Shown here: one piece after another, positions 1 to 8,632 of the stretch
Layout: each line of letters begins with the position of its first letter
Numbering within the stretch: the stretch's first letter is position 1
Source: Rhodanobacteraceae bacterium
Lineage (GTDB): Bacteria; Pseudomonadota; Gammaproteobacteria; Xanthomonadales; Rhodanobacteraceae
Assembly (NCBI GenBank): GCA_030123585.1
Contig: CP126120.1
Coordinates: forward strand, 248,001-312,000
Length of the DNA stretch: 64,000 nucleotides
Direction of reading: 5' to 3'
Notes under the pieces: generated by a model
The model's database searches: none
What the model was told of the DNA's origin: nothing
Seen by the model: only the letters and a program-made list of their open reading frames with translations
Program-made: the position numbers and the translations under genes

Positions 1-16
1 GACGGAGCACGCCCTG

Positions 17-445
17 ATGAAAATCCTGTTGCCCGTGGACGGAAGTCCAAGCAGCACCCGCGCGGTTCGCCACGTGATCCGGCACTGGAGCGGAAAGGAT
101 TCGTCGCCGCGCGCGTCGCTGGTGCTGCTGTACGTGGACCCGCCGTTGATCGAGCGGGTGTCGCGCTACCTGACTCCGGAGGACCTGACCCGCTTCCACG
201 CGGATCGCATGAAAACCACGGTGCGGCCGGCCCGCAGCGCATTGCGCAAGGCCGGCGTGCCGTTCGAGGAACGGCATGAAATCGGCGATCCGGCCGCGCA
301 CATCGTCAAGCTTGCCACGAAGCTGCGTTGCGATCTCGTTGCGATGGGGTCGCACGGCCGCGGCGCGTTCCTGAGCGCCGTGCTGGGGTCCGTCGTGATG
401 AAGGTGCTTTCGCAGTCGAAGGTGCCGGTGCTGGTGGTCAGGTAG
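17..445 (+). CDS. Universal stress protein, single domain (UspA family)
   Basis: A 142-residue cytoplasmic single-domain Usp. The ATP-binding signature G-2x-G-9x-G-S is complete (G111, G114, G124, S125), so it belongs to the nucleotide-binding subclass rather than the UspA-like non-binding one. The N-terminus starts directly on the first beta strand (MKILLPVDGS) and a GGAG lies just upstream, which supports this ATG. It converges on the P-type ATPase gene, and the two coding ends overlap by 8 bases. It opens a stress island containing a second Usp, Hsp20 and BON genes. Its own promoter lies outside the window. The role is inferred as energy- or oxygen-limitation survival; no substrate is known. 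Confidence 0.93.
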   Translation: MKILLPVDGSPSSTRAVRHVIRHWSGKDSSPRASLVLLYVDPPLIERVSRYLTPEDLTRFHADRMKTTVRPARSALRKAGVPFEERHEIGDPAAHIVKLATKLRCDLVAMGSHGRGAFLSAVLGSVVMKVLSQSKVPVLVVR

Positions 446-3029
446 TAGCGGTGGCGACGCGGCGTGGGCGCATCGCTCGCGCGCCCATCCGCAGCACCAC
501 GATCCATGCCGACATGGCGAGGACCACCGCGCCGATGGCCGTTGTCGTCGATGCATCCGGCAGCGCCAGTCCCATCAAGTCGCGCAGCGCGGGAATCCCG
601 AGCACGCAGGTGAGGACGGTGGCCACGCCAACCAGCATCCACTTGATCCACGGGTTGCGGCGGTTCCGGTTCCAGCGGGCACCGTCGCGGTTGGCCAGTA
701 CCAACAGGAACAGGCCGACCAGCAGTCCGGCGAAAACCATGGTGCGGATCTGCGCGGTTCCGGCTCCGATCGACAACAGCGCCGCGCCGCACGCCACCAG
801 CAGTGCGGCCAGGCCGGCGCCCTGCAGCATCGCGAAAGCCAGCCGTGCGGGCGCGAACGGCGTCTGCTTCCGCGCGCGCGGCGGTCGCCGCATCACATCG
901 TCGCTTTCCGGCTCGGCTTCGAACACCATCGAACTGGCCGGATCGATCAGGAGTTCCAGCAGCACGATGTGGACGGGGGCGAGCAGCAGCGGCCAATGCA
1001 GCAGCGCCGGGACGAGCGCGAGCACGATGATCGGCACGTGCACCGCGAACACGAATCCGGTCGCCTTGCCGATGTTGTCGTAGATGCGGCGGCCCTGGCG
1101 GATCGCGTGGACGATGCTGGCGAAACTGTCGTCCAGCAGCACCAGCGCGGCGGCTTCGCGCGCCACGTCCGTGCCGCGTTCGCCCATCGCGACGCCGACG
1201 TCGGCGGCCTTCAGGGCCGGCGCGTCGTTCACGCCGTCGCCGGTCATCGCCACCACCTCGCCCGACTGCTGCAGCAGGCGCACCAGCCGCAGCTTCTGTT
1301 CCGGGCGCAGGCGCGCGCAGATGTCCACGTGTTGGAGTCGTTCGCGCAGCAGCGCATCGTCCAGCCGGTTGATCTCTTCCCCGGTCAATACGTCGGCGCG
1401 CGCCGACAATCCGATTTCGCGGGCGACGGCTTGCGCGGTGACCGGATGGTCGCCGGTGAGCATCAGGACGCGCACGCCCGCGCTCCTGCATTCGGCGATC
1501 GCAGCCGGCACCTCCGCTCGCGGTGGATCGCCAAAGCCCAGGAATCCGACGAAATGGAAGTCGAAATCCTGTTGCCGCTCCGGCCACGTCGAGCCGTTCC
1601 AGACGCCGCGCGCGACGCCGAGCACGCGCAGCCCGCGGGCCGCCAACTCCGCCGCGTGGCGCAATGCCGCGGCGCTCTCCGCTTCCGGCAACCGGCACAG
1701 CCCCACGACGGTCTCGGGCGCACCCTTGACGGCGAGGCGATGGCCCGCTTCGCCCTCCACGGTGTACGCGCGGGTCGTCGCCAGCGTCCCGGAGGACAAC
1801 GCGTACTCGCGCGCCAACGTCCAGCCCGGGTGCGTGCGACGGGCTTCGTCGAGCCGGCTGCCCCATTCGAGGATGGCCTTTTCCATCGGATCGAACGGAT
1901 CGGGCGGCGTCGCCAACAGCGCGCACTCCGCGAGTTCGCGCGCGGCATCGGGCAAGGATCCTGCGACCTCGCCGGATGCGCTTTCGGCGAAGCCTTCCGC
2001 GGTGGCCAGCGCGGCGACCTGCATGCGGTTCTGCGTCAGGGTGCCGGTCTTGTCGACGGCCAGCACGGTGATCGTTCCTAGTGTCTCCACCGCCGTGACC
2101 CGGCGGGTCAGCACGCGATGCCGCGACAGCCGCCAGGCGCCCATCGCGAGAAACACGGTCATCACGACCGGAATTTCCTCGGGCAGGATTGCCATGCTGA
2201 GCGCGATGCCCGCGAGCAGGCTGTCGAGGAATGTTTGCGCGTTCCACAGCCAGTTGAGCAGGCAGTAACCGGTGGCGAGCGCGAGTGCGATCACGCCGAG
2301 CACGCGGACGAGGCCGCGCGACGACTGCTGCAGCGCCGAGGCGGGTTCGCGGGTCGCCGCCAGCATCGCCCCGATTCCGCCGACCCGTGTCGCGGCTCCG
2401 GTGGACGACACGCGCGCCAGGCCGGCGCCCCGGGTCACCAACGTGCTCGCGGACAGTCGGTCCCGGCCGGAGCTCGGGACACGCGTCACCGCAACCGCTT
2501 CGCCGGTCAGCAGGGACTCGTCTACCTCCAGGAAACCTTCCAGCAGCGTGGCGTCGGCCGCGATGCGGTCGCCCTCGTGCAACGCCAGCAGGTCGCCCGG
2601 AACGACGTCGCACCCGGGCACGCGCAGCTTGCGTCCCTCGCGTATCACCAGCGCGCGCGGCGCCGACAGGTCGCGCAGCGCTTCGAGCGCACGCTGGGTC
2701 CTGCGTTCCTGGACGAGCGTGATGCCGATGATGACGAAGATCGATCCCAGCAGGAACATCGCTTCCGCGAGATCGCCCAGCAGCAGGTACAGCACGCCGG
2801 CCACCAGCAGCATCAGGAACATGGGTTCGGCCAGCACCTTGAGCGCAATCCGGTGCAACGGCTTGGGCCCGCCGCCGGGCAAGGCATTCGGCCCGTGCTC
2901 GGCAAGGCGCCGGCGCGCCTCGGCGTGGCTGAGGCCGAGGCGCCACGCGTCGGGGGCGTGCGGCTGTTCCATGGAAGACTGCGACGCGATGTGTGCGTCT
3001 GTGTCGCGACGTGGCGCCGCGATCGTCAC
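438..3029 (-). CDS. Cation-translocating P-type ATPase (P2-like, Ca/cation type)
   Basis: An 863-residue inner-membrane cation pump. In order it shows an N-terminal cation-ATPase domain (about 25-95), a TGE actuator motif (175-177), a PEEIP motif in transmembrane segment 4 (about 283-287), the phosphorylated Asp in DKTGT (D326), TGD, and the TGDGVNDAP hinge. PEEIP and the domain order resemble the SERCA/PMCA-like P2 group, not the CPx heavy-metal pumps. The GTG start overlaps the stop of the upstream SDR gene (GTGA), which implies translational coupling; an ATG at 2972 is an alternative start. It is the last gene of the leftward BON, host-attachment, SDR, ATPase operon. The transported ion cannot be read from the sequence. 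Confidence 0.9.
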   Translation of the reverse strand: MTIAAPRRDTDAHIASQSSMEQPHAPDAWRLGLSHAEARRRLAEHGPNALPGGGPKPLHRIALKVLAEPMFLMLLVAGVLYLLLGDLAEAMFLLGSIFVIIGITLVQERRTQRALEALRDLSAPRALVIREGRKLRVPGCDVVPGDLLALHEGDRIAADATLLEGFLEVDESLLTGEAVAVTRVPSSGRDRLSASTLVTRGAGLARVSSTGAATRVGGIGAMLAATREPASALQQSSRGLVRVLGVIALALATGYCLLNWLWNAQTFLDSLLAGIALSMAILPEEIPVVMTVFLAMGAWRLSRHRVLTRRVTAVETLGTITVLAVDKTGTLTQNRMQVAALATAEGFAESASGEVAGSLPDAARELAECALLATPPDPFDPMEKAILEWGSRLDEARRTHPGWTLAREYALSSGTLATTRAYTVEGEAGHRLAVKGAPETVVGLCRLPEAESAAALRHAAELAARGLRVLGVARGVWNGSTWPERQQDFDFHFVGFLGFGDPPRAEVPAAIAECRSAGVRVLMLTGDHPVTAQAVAREIGLSARADVLTGEEINRLDDALLRERLQHVDICARLRPEQKLRLVRLLQQSGEVVAMTGDGVNDAPALKAADVGVAMGERGTDVAREAAALVLLDDSFASIVHAIRQGRRIYDNIGKATGFVFAVHVPIIVLALVPALLHWPLLLAPVHIVLLELLIDPASSMVFEAEPESDDVMRRPPRARKQTPFAPARLAFAMLQGAGLAALLVACGAALLSIGAGTAQIRTMVFAGLLVGLFLLVLANRDGARWNRNRRNPWIKWMLVGVATVLTCVLGIPALRDLMGLALPDASTTTAIGAVVLAMSAWIVVLRMGARAMRPRRVATATT

Positions 3030-3802
3030 CGGCAGGTGTAGCCGCCGTCGATCACGAGTTCGCTGCCGGTCACGAATTTCGATTCGTCGGACGCCAGGTA
3101 CACCGCGCCCCAGGCGATGTCGTCGGGTTCGCCCATGTGGCCGAGCGGATGCAGTGCGTCGGTGGCCCTGCGCTGCTCATCGAGGTCGCCGCCGTGGCCC
3201 GCAAGGTGGCCCTCGACCATCGGCGTCCAGATGAAGCCGGGGTGGATGGAGTTCACCCGGATGCGGTCGGGCGCATACAGCAGCGCGTCGGTCTTGCTCA
3301 TCAGCCGCACCGCGCCCTTGGAAGCATGGTAGGGCGGCACGTCCGCCGCGCCGACCAGCCCGTAGATCGACGACAGGTTGATGACGCTGCCGCCGCCGCT
3401 CCGTCGCAGGTGCGGCAGCGCGTGCTTGGTGCAGAAGAACACGCCCTTGACGTTGACCGCCTGCACCCGGTCCCATTCCTGTTCGGTCAGTTCGTGGGTG
3501 GGTTTGTCCGGACCGGCGATGCCCGCGTTGTTGACCAGCACGTCGAGGCGTCCGAACTTCGCGGCGGCCGCGTCGATCGCCGCGGCGACTTCGCGTTCCG
3601 AGGCGACATCGGCATGCAGGTAGATCGCGCCTTCGTCCGCACCGGCGAGTTCCCGCGCCAGCTTGCCGCCGGCCTCGTCATGGATGTCCAGGATCGCCAC
3701 GCGCGCGCCTTCCTGCGCCATCCGGCGCGCGCAGGCCGCGCCGATGCCCATCGCACCGCCGGTGATCACCGCCACCTTGCCTGCGAGCCTGTTCATCGTC
3801 AT
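3026..3802 (-). CDS. Short-chain dehydrogenase/reductase (classical SDR)
   Basis: A 258-residue classical SDR. It has the Rossmann glycine motif TGGAMGIG (14-21), NNAG (91-94), the catalytic Ser pair (144-145), and Tyr158-x3-Lys162. The acidic residue after beta 2 (D39) suggests NAD(H) preference over NADP(H). The C-terminal GSELVIDGGYTC stretch is typical of the family. The ATG overlaps the stop of the upstream host-attachment gene (ATGA), and the stop overlaps the start of the ATPase gene, so it lies inside a tightly coupled operon. The substrate is unknown; glucose- or cyclohexanol-type dehydrogenases are the nearest in style. A role in redox balance under oxygen limitation is inferred from the neighbours. 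Confidence 0.9.
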   Translation of the reverse strand: MTMNRLAGKVAVITGGAMGIGAACARRMAQEGARVAILDIHDEAGGKLARELAGADEGAIYLHADVASEREVAAAIDAAAAKFGRLDVLVNNAGIAGPDKPTHELTEQEWDRVQAVNVKGVFFCTKHALPHLRRSGGGSVINLSSIYGLVGAADVPPYHASKGAVRLMSKTDALLYAPDRIRVNSIHPGFIWTPMVEGHLAGHGGDLDEQRRATDALHPLGHMGEPDDIAWGAVYLASDESKFVTGSELVIDGGYTCR

Positions 3803-4272
3803 GCCTGCTTGTCGAACGGCGGCGAAAACGGTCCGCGCCGCGTGAGCCGTCGCGGAAGCTCGGCACGGATGGTCGCGGTGCTGCGGCGGGTCAGGTTCTT
3901 GGGCACTTCCAGCACCACCGATTCCTTCAACTGCTTGCCGAGCGCAGCATTGAGCAGACCGAGAAAGCGCGGTGGCGCGATCAGCACCAGGTCGTGGAAG
4001 CGTTGCCCTGCGTGGCTGCGCTCCAGTTCTGCGGCCAACTCGCCCGCGAATTTCGCGGCGGCCTTCTGGTGCGGCGGGGTGGGCGAGTCGACCGCGTGCC
4101 GGCTGCTGCCGAAGCGGTCGTGGACGCGCGCCGGCTGCGCGTGTTCCAGTTCATGGCCCGGAGTGCGCGCCGCCGCGTTGACGTAGTCGCCGAGTTCTTC
4201 CAGTTGCGCGGCGCCCAGCGCGAACAGCCGGGCGCGCGCACTGTCGGCGACGAGGATCCATGTTTCGGGCAT
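3799..4272 (-). CDS. Host attachment family protein
   Basis: A 157-residue soluble protein starting MPETWILVADSARARLF, the characteristic opening of the family named 'protein required for attachment to host cells'. The middle (about 75-125) contains the conserved stretch with KFAGELAAEL and LVLIAPPRFLGLL. The C-terminus has LTRR repeats that fit the family fold, which resembles peptide release factor eRF1 domain 2. The start at 4272 is chosen because family homology begins there; the longer open frame upstream is only the antisense of the BON gene. It lies 7 bases downstream of the BON stop and overlaps the SDR start. The family name is historical and the biochemical function is unknown. Members often sit in stress clusters beside Usp and BON genes. 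Confidence 0.88.
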   Translation of the reverse strand: MPETWILVADSARARLFALGAAQLEELGDYVNAAARTPGHELEHAQPARVHDRFGSSRHAVDSPTPPHQKAAAKFAGELAAELERSHAGQRFHDLVLIAPPRFLGLLNAALGKQLKESVVLEVPKNLTRRSTATIRAELPRRLTRRGPFSPPFDKQA

Positions 4273-4279
4273 GGCGGCA

Positions 4280-4930
4280 TCAACTGAACGTGAGGTGGTC
4301 TTCGACCTTGCGCACGCCCGGCGCCGACCAGACCGCGCGTTCGACGGCCTGCATCTCGCTCCAGTTGTCGACGCGCCCGTCGATGCGCACCGTGCCGTCG
4401 TCGCGGATGTCCACGCGCACCGCATCGGCTTCCACTTCCGCATGCCGCTTCAGGGCGTCCTGGATGCGGCGTCGCACGTCACCGACCTTGGCGACCGAAT
4501 TCAGCGTGATGTCGTTGGTGACGCCCTTGACGCCGCCGAGCTTGCGTACTTCGTTCTCCGCGGCCTGGCGCTGGTAATTCCAGTTGACGCTGCCCGTCAG
4601 CGTGATCCAGCCGTTGGCCACGCGCACGCGCACCTGGTCGCGCGGAATCACCGTATTCCAGGCCAGGATGTTGAGCGCGCGCTGCGCGATCTCGTCGTCG
4701 TTCTGCTTCTTGTCGCCGGGCAGGCGCACCTCGATCTTCTGGGCGATGCCCTTCACGCCCTTCACGCGCCAGGCTGCGCGTTCGGCAGCCATCTTCTGCA
4801 TGTAGTCGGTGACGTAACCCGACAGCGTGACCACGCCGTTTTCGGCGGCCACGCCGATGTCGGCGGCATCGATGCTGGGTTCGAATTCCAGTTCGTCGAT
4901 GACGAGCTGGCGCAGTTCTTTGTCGTTCAT
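4280..4930 (-). CDS. BON-domain protein, three BON modules
   Basis: A 216-residue protein made of three consecutive BON domains (about 3-70, 75-145, 148-216). Each carries the alternating pattern of a G-x-V-x-L-x-G strand followed by an Ala-rich helix (VVTLSGYVTD, WITLTGSVNW, TVRIDGRVDN). The usual secretion signal is absent, so it is likely cytoplasmic like several stress-island BON proteins, whereas OsmY is periplasmic. The start at 4930 has a GGAGAG ribosome site 7 bases upstream. A perfect FNR/Anr-type site lies 56 bases upstream, so it probably heads the operon running left to the P-type ATPase. BON domains are thought to bind membranes or other proteins; the partner here is unknown. Confidence 0.9.
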   Translation of the reverse strand: MNDKELRQLVIDELEFEPSIDAADIGVAAENGVVTLSGYVTDYMQKMAAERAAWRVKGVKGIAQKIEVRLPGDKKQNDDEIAQRALNILAWNTVIPRDQVRVRVANGWITLTGSVNWNYQRQAAENEVRKLGGVKGVTNDITLNSVAKVGDVRRRIQDALKRHAEVEADAVRVDIRDDGTVRIDGRVDNWSEMQAVERAVWSAPGVRKVEDHLTFS

Positions 4931-4985
4931 GGCGCTCTCCATCCGGAACAGTGAAGTCATTTCACGCGAAACGCGTGCTCGCAAG

Positions 4986-4999
4986 TTGATCCGCATCAA
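4986..4999 (-). promoter_or_regulatory. FNR/Anr-type box, perfect
   Basis: TTGATCCGCATCAA is a perfect TTGAT-N4-ATCAA palindrome, the consensus of FNR, Anr and FixK. It sits 56-69 bases upstream of the BON start, where a class II activator with a transcription start near 4951 would place it. Confidence 0.75.
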
Positions 5000-5038
5000 C
5001 AATTGATGTCGCGCCGGGAATGGGTGTCGCGAGACATA

Positions 5039-5200
5039 TCACGGCGACGTGTGATGCGAGCGGCGCGCGACAGCTTCGCGTTGGCGACCCGCGGAAGTGC
5101 GGCGCAGACGCGGCATCAATACGGCCAGCACGTAGCCCAGCACGATGCCCGCAAGCAATGCGTACACGAGTATCGGCAACATGATGAGGATGGCTTGCAT
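5039..5200 (-). CDS. Small single-span membrane protein
   Basis: A 53-residue protein with one strongly hydrophobic segment (about 2-29, MQAILIMLPILVYALLAGIV onward) and a basic, Arg/Ser/His-rich tail (30-53). It is most likely an inner-membrane peptide with a cytoplasmic tail. The start at 5200 has a GGGAG sequence about 8 bases upstream; the upstream extension in the same frame lacks such a site. It lies between the Mg-ATPase gene and the BON gene on the same strand, with a weak FNR-like site 85 bases upstream. It could be a small regulatory partner of the adjacent P-type ATPase, as MgtR or KdpF are elsewhere, but that is only analogy. No family is recognised. Confidence 0.6.
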   Translation of the reverse strand: MQAILIMLPILVYALLAGIVLGYVLAVLMPRLRRTSAGRQREAVARRSHHTSP

Positions 5201-5284
5201 GGTGCGCTCCCGTCGCCCGAACAATCGCCTGGTCGCATGCGGCAACCGTCATTCGATAGCTTGGGAATTCCGATCTGCGGCAAG

Positions 5285-5298
5285 TTGATCCAGGTCAC
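5285..5298 (-). promoter_or_regulatory. FNR-like box, weak
   Basis: TTGATCCAGGTCAC has one perfect half (TTGAT) and a second half with two mismatches. It overlaps the stop codon region of the Mg-ATPase gene and lies 85-98 bases upstream of the small membrane protein, so it could drive that gene. Confidence 0.35.
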
Positions 5299-7850
5299 CG
5301 AACGCGTGGGACTGCGGCGTCGGCGCCCATGAACCGGCGTTTCACCAGTTCCACCAGCATCAGGTAGGTGGTGGTGGCGATCGCGAGGAATGCGTAGAAC
5401 ACCAGCGGCAGGCGCACGAACCCGAAGTCTGCGCCCCACGGCGTCATCGGCAGCACGATGCCGATCACTACCGCGGCGACGACGCTCACGATCAGCGCCG
5501 TGCCCGGACGGCTGCGCAGTGGGTTGCCGGCGGTGCGGATCACGAACAACACCAATGTCTGGGTGGCCAGCGATTCGACGAACCAGCCGGTGTGGAATTC
5601 GGCTTCGCCCGCGTGCAGCCATGCCAGCAGCACATAGAAGGTGAGGAAATCGTACAGCGAACTGATCGGTCCGACGCCCAGCATGAAGCGCCGGATCAGG
5701 CCGATGTTCCAGCGGCGCGGCGCGGTGAGTTGCGCGGCGTCCACGTTGTCGCCCGGGATCGTGACCTGCGCCATGTCGTACAGGAAATTGTTGAGCAGGA
5801 TCTGGGTCGGCAGCATCGGCAGGAACGGCAGGAACAGCGCCGCCGCGGCCATGCTGAACATGTTGCCGAAGTTCGAGCTGGTGCCCATCAACAGGTACTT
5901 GGTGACGTTGGCGAAGGCCTTGCGGCCCTCGATCACGCCCGCGTGCAGCGCGCCGAGATCGCGCACGCCCAGCACGATGTCGGCGGCGTCGCGCGCCACG
6001 TCCACCGCGTTCACCACCGAGATGCCGACGTCCGCCGCGTGCAGCGAGGGCGCGTCGTTGATGCCGTCGCCGAGGAAACCCACCACCGCGCGGCGGGCCT
6101 TCAAGGCCAGCACGATGCGGTGTTTCTGCGCGGGGCTGACCCGCGCGAACACGCTGACGCGTTCGGCCACGGCCCCCAGCGCATCTTGGGCCAGCGCCTC
6201 GATTTCGGCGCCGGTCATCACCTCGCGCGTGTCCAGGCCCACCTGTCCGCACACGTGGCGCACGACCTGCTCGTTGTCGCCGGACAGGATCTTCACCGCG
6301 ACGCCGTCGCGCGCCAGCGCGCGCAGGGCCGCCGCGGCATCCGGGAGCACCGGATCCGCAAACGCCACGAAGCCCGCAAGGACCAATCCGGTTTCGTCGG
6401 CCGATGTGTAACGCGGCTTGCGTTCGATCTCGCGCCACGCGATCGCCAGCACGCGCAGGCCTTGCCGGCCGTATGCATCGCACACACGCCGGGCCGCGGT
6501 TTGCGCGTCGACGTCGAATGCGTGGGTCGCGCCGTCCATGCCGTAGTGCGAGCACTGGAGCATCACGAATTCCGGCGCGCCCTTCGTGACCAGCAGAATC
6601 TTGCCGTCTCCGCCGGCCGCCACCACGCTCAGGCGGCGCCGTTCGAAGTCGAAGGGGATCTCGTCGAGCTTGTCGAATCTGTCTTGCAGCGGCGCGCAGC
6701 CGCGCAGGATCGCCTCGTCCAGCGGACTGCGGATGCCGGTCTGGAACGAACTGTTGAGGTGCGCCAGTCCCGCGGTCCGGGCCGCCGGGTCGCCGTACAC
6801 GTCCACCGCCGCGAACACATCGGTTTCATTGCGCGTCAACGTCCCCGTCTTGTCGCTGAGCAGTACCGTCATGCTGCCGAAATCCTCGATCGCGGCGAGG
6901 TGCTTCACCACCACGCGATGACGGGCCATCCGCTTCGCGCCGCGCGCCAGCGTGACCGTGGTGATCATCGGCATGAACTCGGGCGTCAGTCCGACCGCGA
7001 GCGCCAGCGCGAACAGCAGGGTTTCCAGCAATGGTCGATGCAAGGCGATGCCGGCCAGCACCACCAGCAGCACCAGGCCGATCACCGTGCGCATGATCAG
7101 GCGCGCGAAACCGGCCAGTCCGCGTTCGAACTCGGTGGGCGGCGGTCGTTCGGAAAGACGCATCGCGACATCGCCGAACGCGGTGTCGCGGCCGGTCGCG
7201 ATCACGATCGCGGTGGCGGTGCCGGCGACCACCGAAGTGCCAAGGAACACCAGGTGCGCGGCATCCGCGCCCGCCGCGGCTTGCGGCGACTCGCAGACGT
7301 CCTTGGCGGACGGCGCGGATTCGCCGGTCAACGCCGATTGCTGCACGTGCAGGTCGCGTGCTTCCAGCAGCCGCGCATCCGCAGGCACGCGGTCGCCCGC
7401 CGCGAGGCGGATCACGTCGCCGGGCACCAGGGTGCGGCGCGGCGCCTCGCGCCACGCGCCGCCGCGGCACACGCTCGCGGTCGGCGCGATCTCCTCGCGC
7501 AATTTCTCGGCCGCGCGCTTCGAGCGGTAGCTCAACACGTAGTTGAGCGTCACGCTCAGCAGCACCATCGCCACGATGATGCCAGCACCGACATGGTCGC
7601 CGAGGAATCCGGACACCACCGCTGCTGCCAGCAACATCAATACCAGCGGGTTGCCGAACAGTTCGACGAGGGTGTGCAGGTATCCGGCGCGTTCGTCCGC
7701 CCGCGCATCGTTGGCGCCGTGCTCGGTCAGGCGCCGTGCGGCCTCGGTTTCGTCGAGGCCGGCCGCGCTGCTGCCCAGCAGGGCGAACAGGCTCGCCTGC
7801 GGGGCCCGTGCAGGATCGGTCGCGGCGGATGGATGCGGGACGTCGTTCAT
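5295..7850 (-). CDS. mgtA: Magnesium-translocating P-type ATPase (MgtA/MgtB type)
   Basis: An 851-residue inner-membrane pump of the P3B class, importing Mg2+ into the cytoplasm. Its features are the cation-ATPase N-domain (about 30-85), TGES (175-178), the subfamily-specific segment GLTPEFMPMITTVTLARGAK (287-306) at membrane helix 4, DKTGT with phospho-Asp 333, and the GDGINDAPSLHAADVG hinge. The C-terminus has six predicted spans. The start at 7850 begins MNDVPHPS; the 150 codons of open frame before it are antisense to the divergent Hsp20 gene. It shares the intergenic region of two FNR-like sites with hsp20. No Mg-sensing leader hairpin is evident between the sites and the ATG. Low-oxygen or energy-stress control is inferred. 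Confidence 0.93.
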   Translation of the reverse strand: MNDVPHPSAATDPARAPQASLFALLGSSAAGLDETEAARRLTEHGANDARADERAGYLHTLVELFGNPLVLMLLAAAVVSGFLGDHVGAGIIVAMVLLSVTLNYVLSYRSKRAAEKLREEIAPTASVCRGGAWREAPRRTLVPGDVIRLAAGDRVPADARLLEARDLHVQQSALTGESAPSAKDVCESPQAAAGADAAHLVFLGTSVVAGTATAIVIATGRDTAFGDVAMRLSERPPPTEFERGLAGFARLIMRTVIGLVLLVVLAGIALHRPLLETLLFALALAVGLTPEFMPMITTVTLARGAKRMARHRVVVKHLAAIEDFGSMTVLLSDKTGTLTRNETDVFAAVDVYGDPAARTAGLAHLNSSFQTGIRSPLDEAILRGCAPLQDRFDKLDEIPFDFERRRLSVVAAGGDGKILLVTKGAPEFVMLQCSHYGMDGATHAFDVDAQTAARRVCDAYGRQGLRVLAIAWREIERKPRYTSADETGLVLAGFVAFADPVLPDAAAALRALARDGVAVKILSGDNEQVVRHVCGQVGLDTREVMTGAEIEALAQDALGAVAERVSVFARVSPAQKHRIVLALKARRAVVGFLGDGINDAPSLHAADVGISVVNAVDVARDAADIVLGVRDLGALHAGVIEGRKAFANVTKYLLMGTSSNFGNMFSMAAAALFLPFLPMLPTQILLNNFLYDMAQVTIPGDNVDAAQLTAPRRWNIGLIRRFMLGVGPISSLYDFLTFYVLLAWLHAGEAEFHTGWFVESLATQTLVLFVIRTAGNPLRSRPGTALIVSVVAAVVIGIVLPMTPWGADFGFVRLPLVFYAFLAIATTTYLMLVELVKRRFMGADAAVPRVR

Positions 7851-7887
7851 ACCTCGCACCACCTTGCCGCAGAGGCACCCCGGCGAG

Positions 7888-7901
7888 TTGATCGTCGTCA
7901 A
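7888..7901. promoter_or_regulatory. FNR/Anr-like box between mgtA and hsp20 (proximal to mgtA)
   Basis: TTGATCGTCGTCAA matches TTGAT-N4-ATCAA with one mismatch. It lies 38 bases upstream of the mgtA ATG and 119 bases upstream of hsp20. Its centre is 44 bases from the next box, about four helical turns, so both sites face the same side of the DNA. Confidence 0.6.
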
Positions 7902-7931
7902 CCGCAGGCCGGACGCGAATCCGCGCCGGAG

Positions 7932-7945
7932 TTGACCTGCATCAA
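7932..7945 (+). promoter_or_regulatory. FNR/Anr-like box upstream of hsp20
   Basis: TTGACCTGCATCAA has one mismatch to the FNR/Anr palindrome. With a TTTATC -10-like element at 7972-7977, the centre of the site falls about 44 bases before the expected transcription start, close to the class II activator position. Confidence 0.65.
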
Positions 7946-8019
7946 CGGCGGCGGTGGGCGTGGGCGTAGCGTTTATCAAGTGCATTTCATGCACGTTGAC
8001 AGATCGAGGAACCGCCACC

Positions 8020-8463
8020 ATGACAGCACTGACACGCTTCAACCCACTCAGAAGCTCCACCCGTTTCGAGACGCCGGCCCTGTTCGACGACCTGCTCCGC
8101 AACTTCGCGTTGAGTCCGACTTGGCGCGAACCGGGCTTCGCCCCGGATATCCGCGTGGACGTCACCGAGGATGACAAGGCCTTCCACATCAAGGCCGAGA
8201 TTCCCGGCGTGGACAAGAAGGACATCGATGTTTCCGTGGAAGGCAACCAGGTCGCGATCACGGTCGAGGTGAAACAGGAAGAGAAGAAGAAGGACGAAAG
8301 GGAAGTCATCGTCGAGAGAAGTTACGGCAAGGCCTATCGTGCCTTCGCATTGCCGGGCGAGGTCGACGGCGCTCGCACGGAAGCGCATTACGACAAGGGC
8401 GTGCTCGCGCTCACACTTCCCAAGAAGGTGAACGGCGGTACGCGCAGAATCACCGTCAGTTGA
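8020..8463 (+). CDS. Hsp20 / alpha-crystallin small heat shock protein
   Basis: A 147-residue small heat shock chaperone that holds unfolding proteins in the cytoplasm. The alpha-crystallin domain spans about 43-137, ending in the conserved GVLALTLPK (127-135), and a short basic tail ends in an I-T-V variant of the I-x-I anchor. The ATG at 8020 has GAGGA about 10 bases upstream; the longer frame starting at 7954 would cover the promoter. It is preceded by two FNR-like boxes and followed at once by an intrinsic terminator, so it is a single-gene transcript. It is one of two Hsp20 genes in the window. This copy is placed among low-oxygen stress genes; the other (36811-37263) has a heat-shock-type promoter. 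Confidence 0.95.
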   Translation: MTALTRFNPLRSSTRFETPALFDDLLRNFALSPTWREPGFAPDIRVDVTEDDKAFHIKAEIPGVDKKDIDVSVEGNQVAITVEVKQEEKKKDEREVIVERSYGKAYRAFALPGEVDGARTEAHYDKGVLALTLPKKVNGGTRRITVS

Positions 8464-8481
8464 GCCGCAGCCGCTTTGCCG

Positions 8482-8515
8482 AAGCCGCCGTCACGGGGAA
8501 GACGGCGGCTTTTTT
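8482..8515 (+). terminator. Intrinsic terminator after hsp20
   Basis: An 11-bp perfect stem (8482-8492 pairing with 8501-8511) is followed by a run of T. It lies 19 bases past the hsp20 stop. Confidence 0.9.
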
Positions 8516-8632
8516 GTGTGGGCTTGCCGGTGCCTTCACATCGTGCCGGTCATGCTCCGTAGAGACGCACGTGCGGCGGAACGGTCCTGTTGGCGAATGT
8601 CGATCGGAACGCGAGGGCACGTTCCCGGTTGC

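Noticed and set aside
166..2946. A 926-codon open frame on the minus strand in another register of the P-type ATPase
   Set aside because: Arg/Gly/Ala-rich shadow frame of the kind produced by high GC; the true ATPase frame (438-3029) has all P-type motifs and overlaps it fully.
3799..4443. Longer version of the host-attachment gene starting at 4443
   Set aside because: The extra 57 residues overlap the BON gene in another frame and have no homology-like pattern; the family opening MPETWILVADS begins at 4272.
5592..8174. An 860-codon plus-strand open frame opposite mgtA
   Set aside because: Antisense shadow of the Mg-ATPase; no ribosome site and no recognisable fold.
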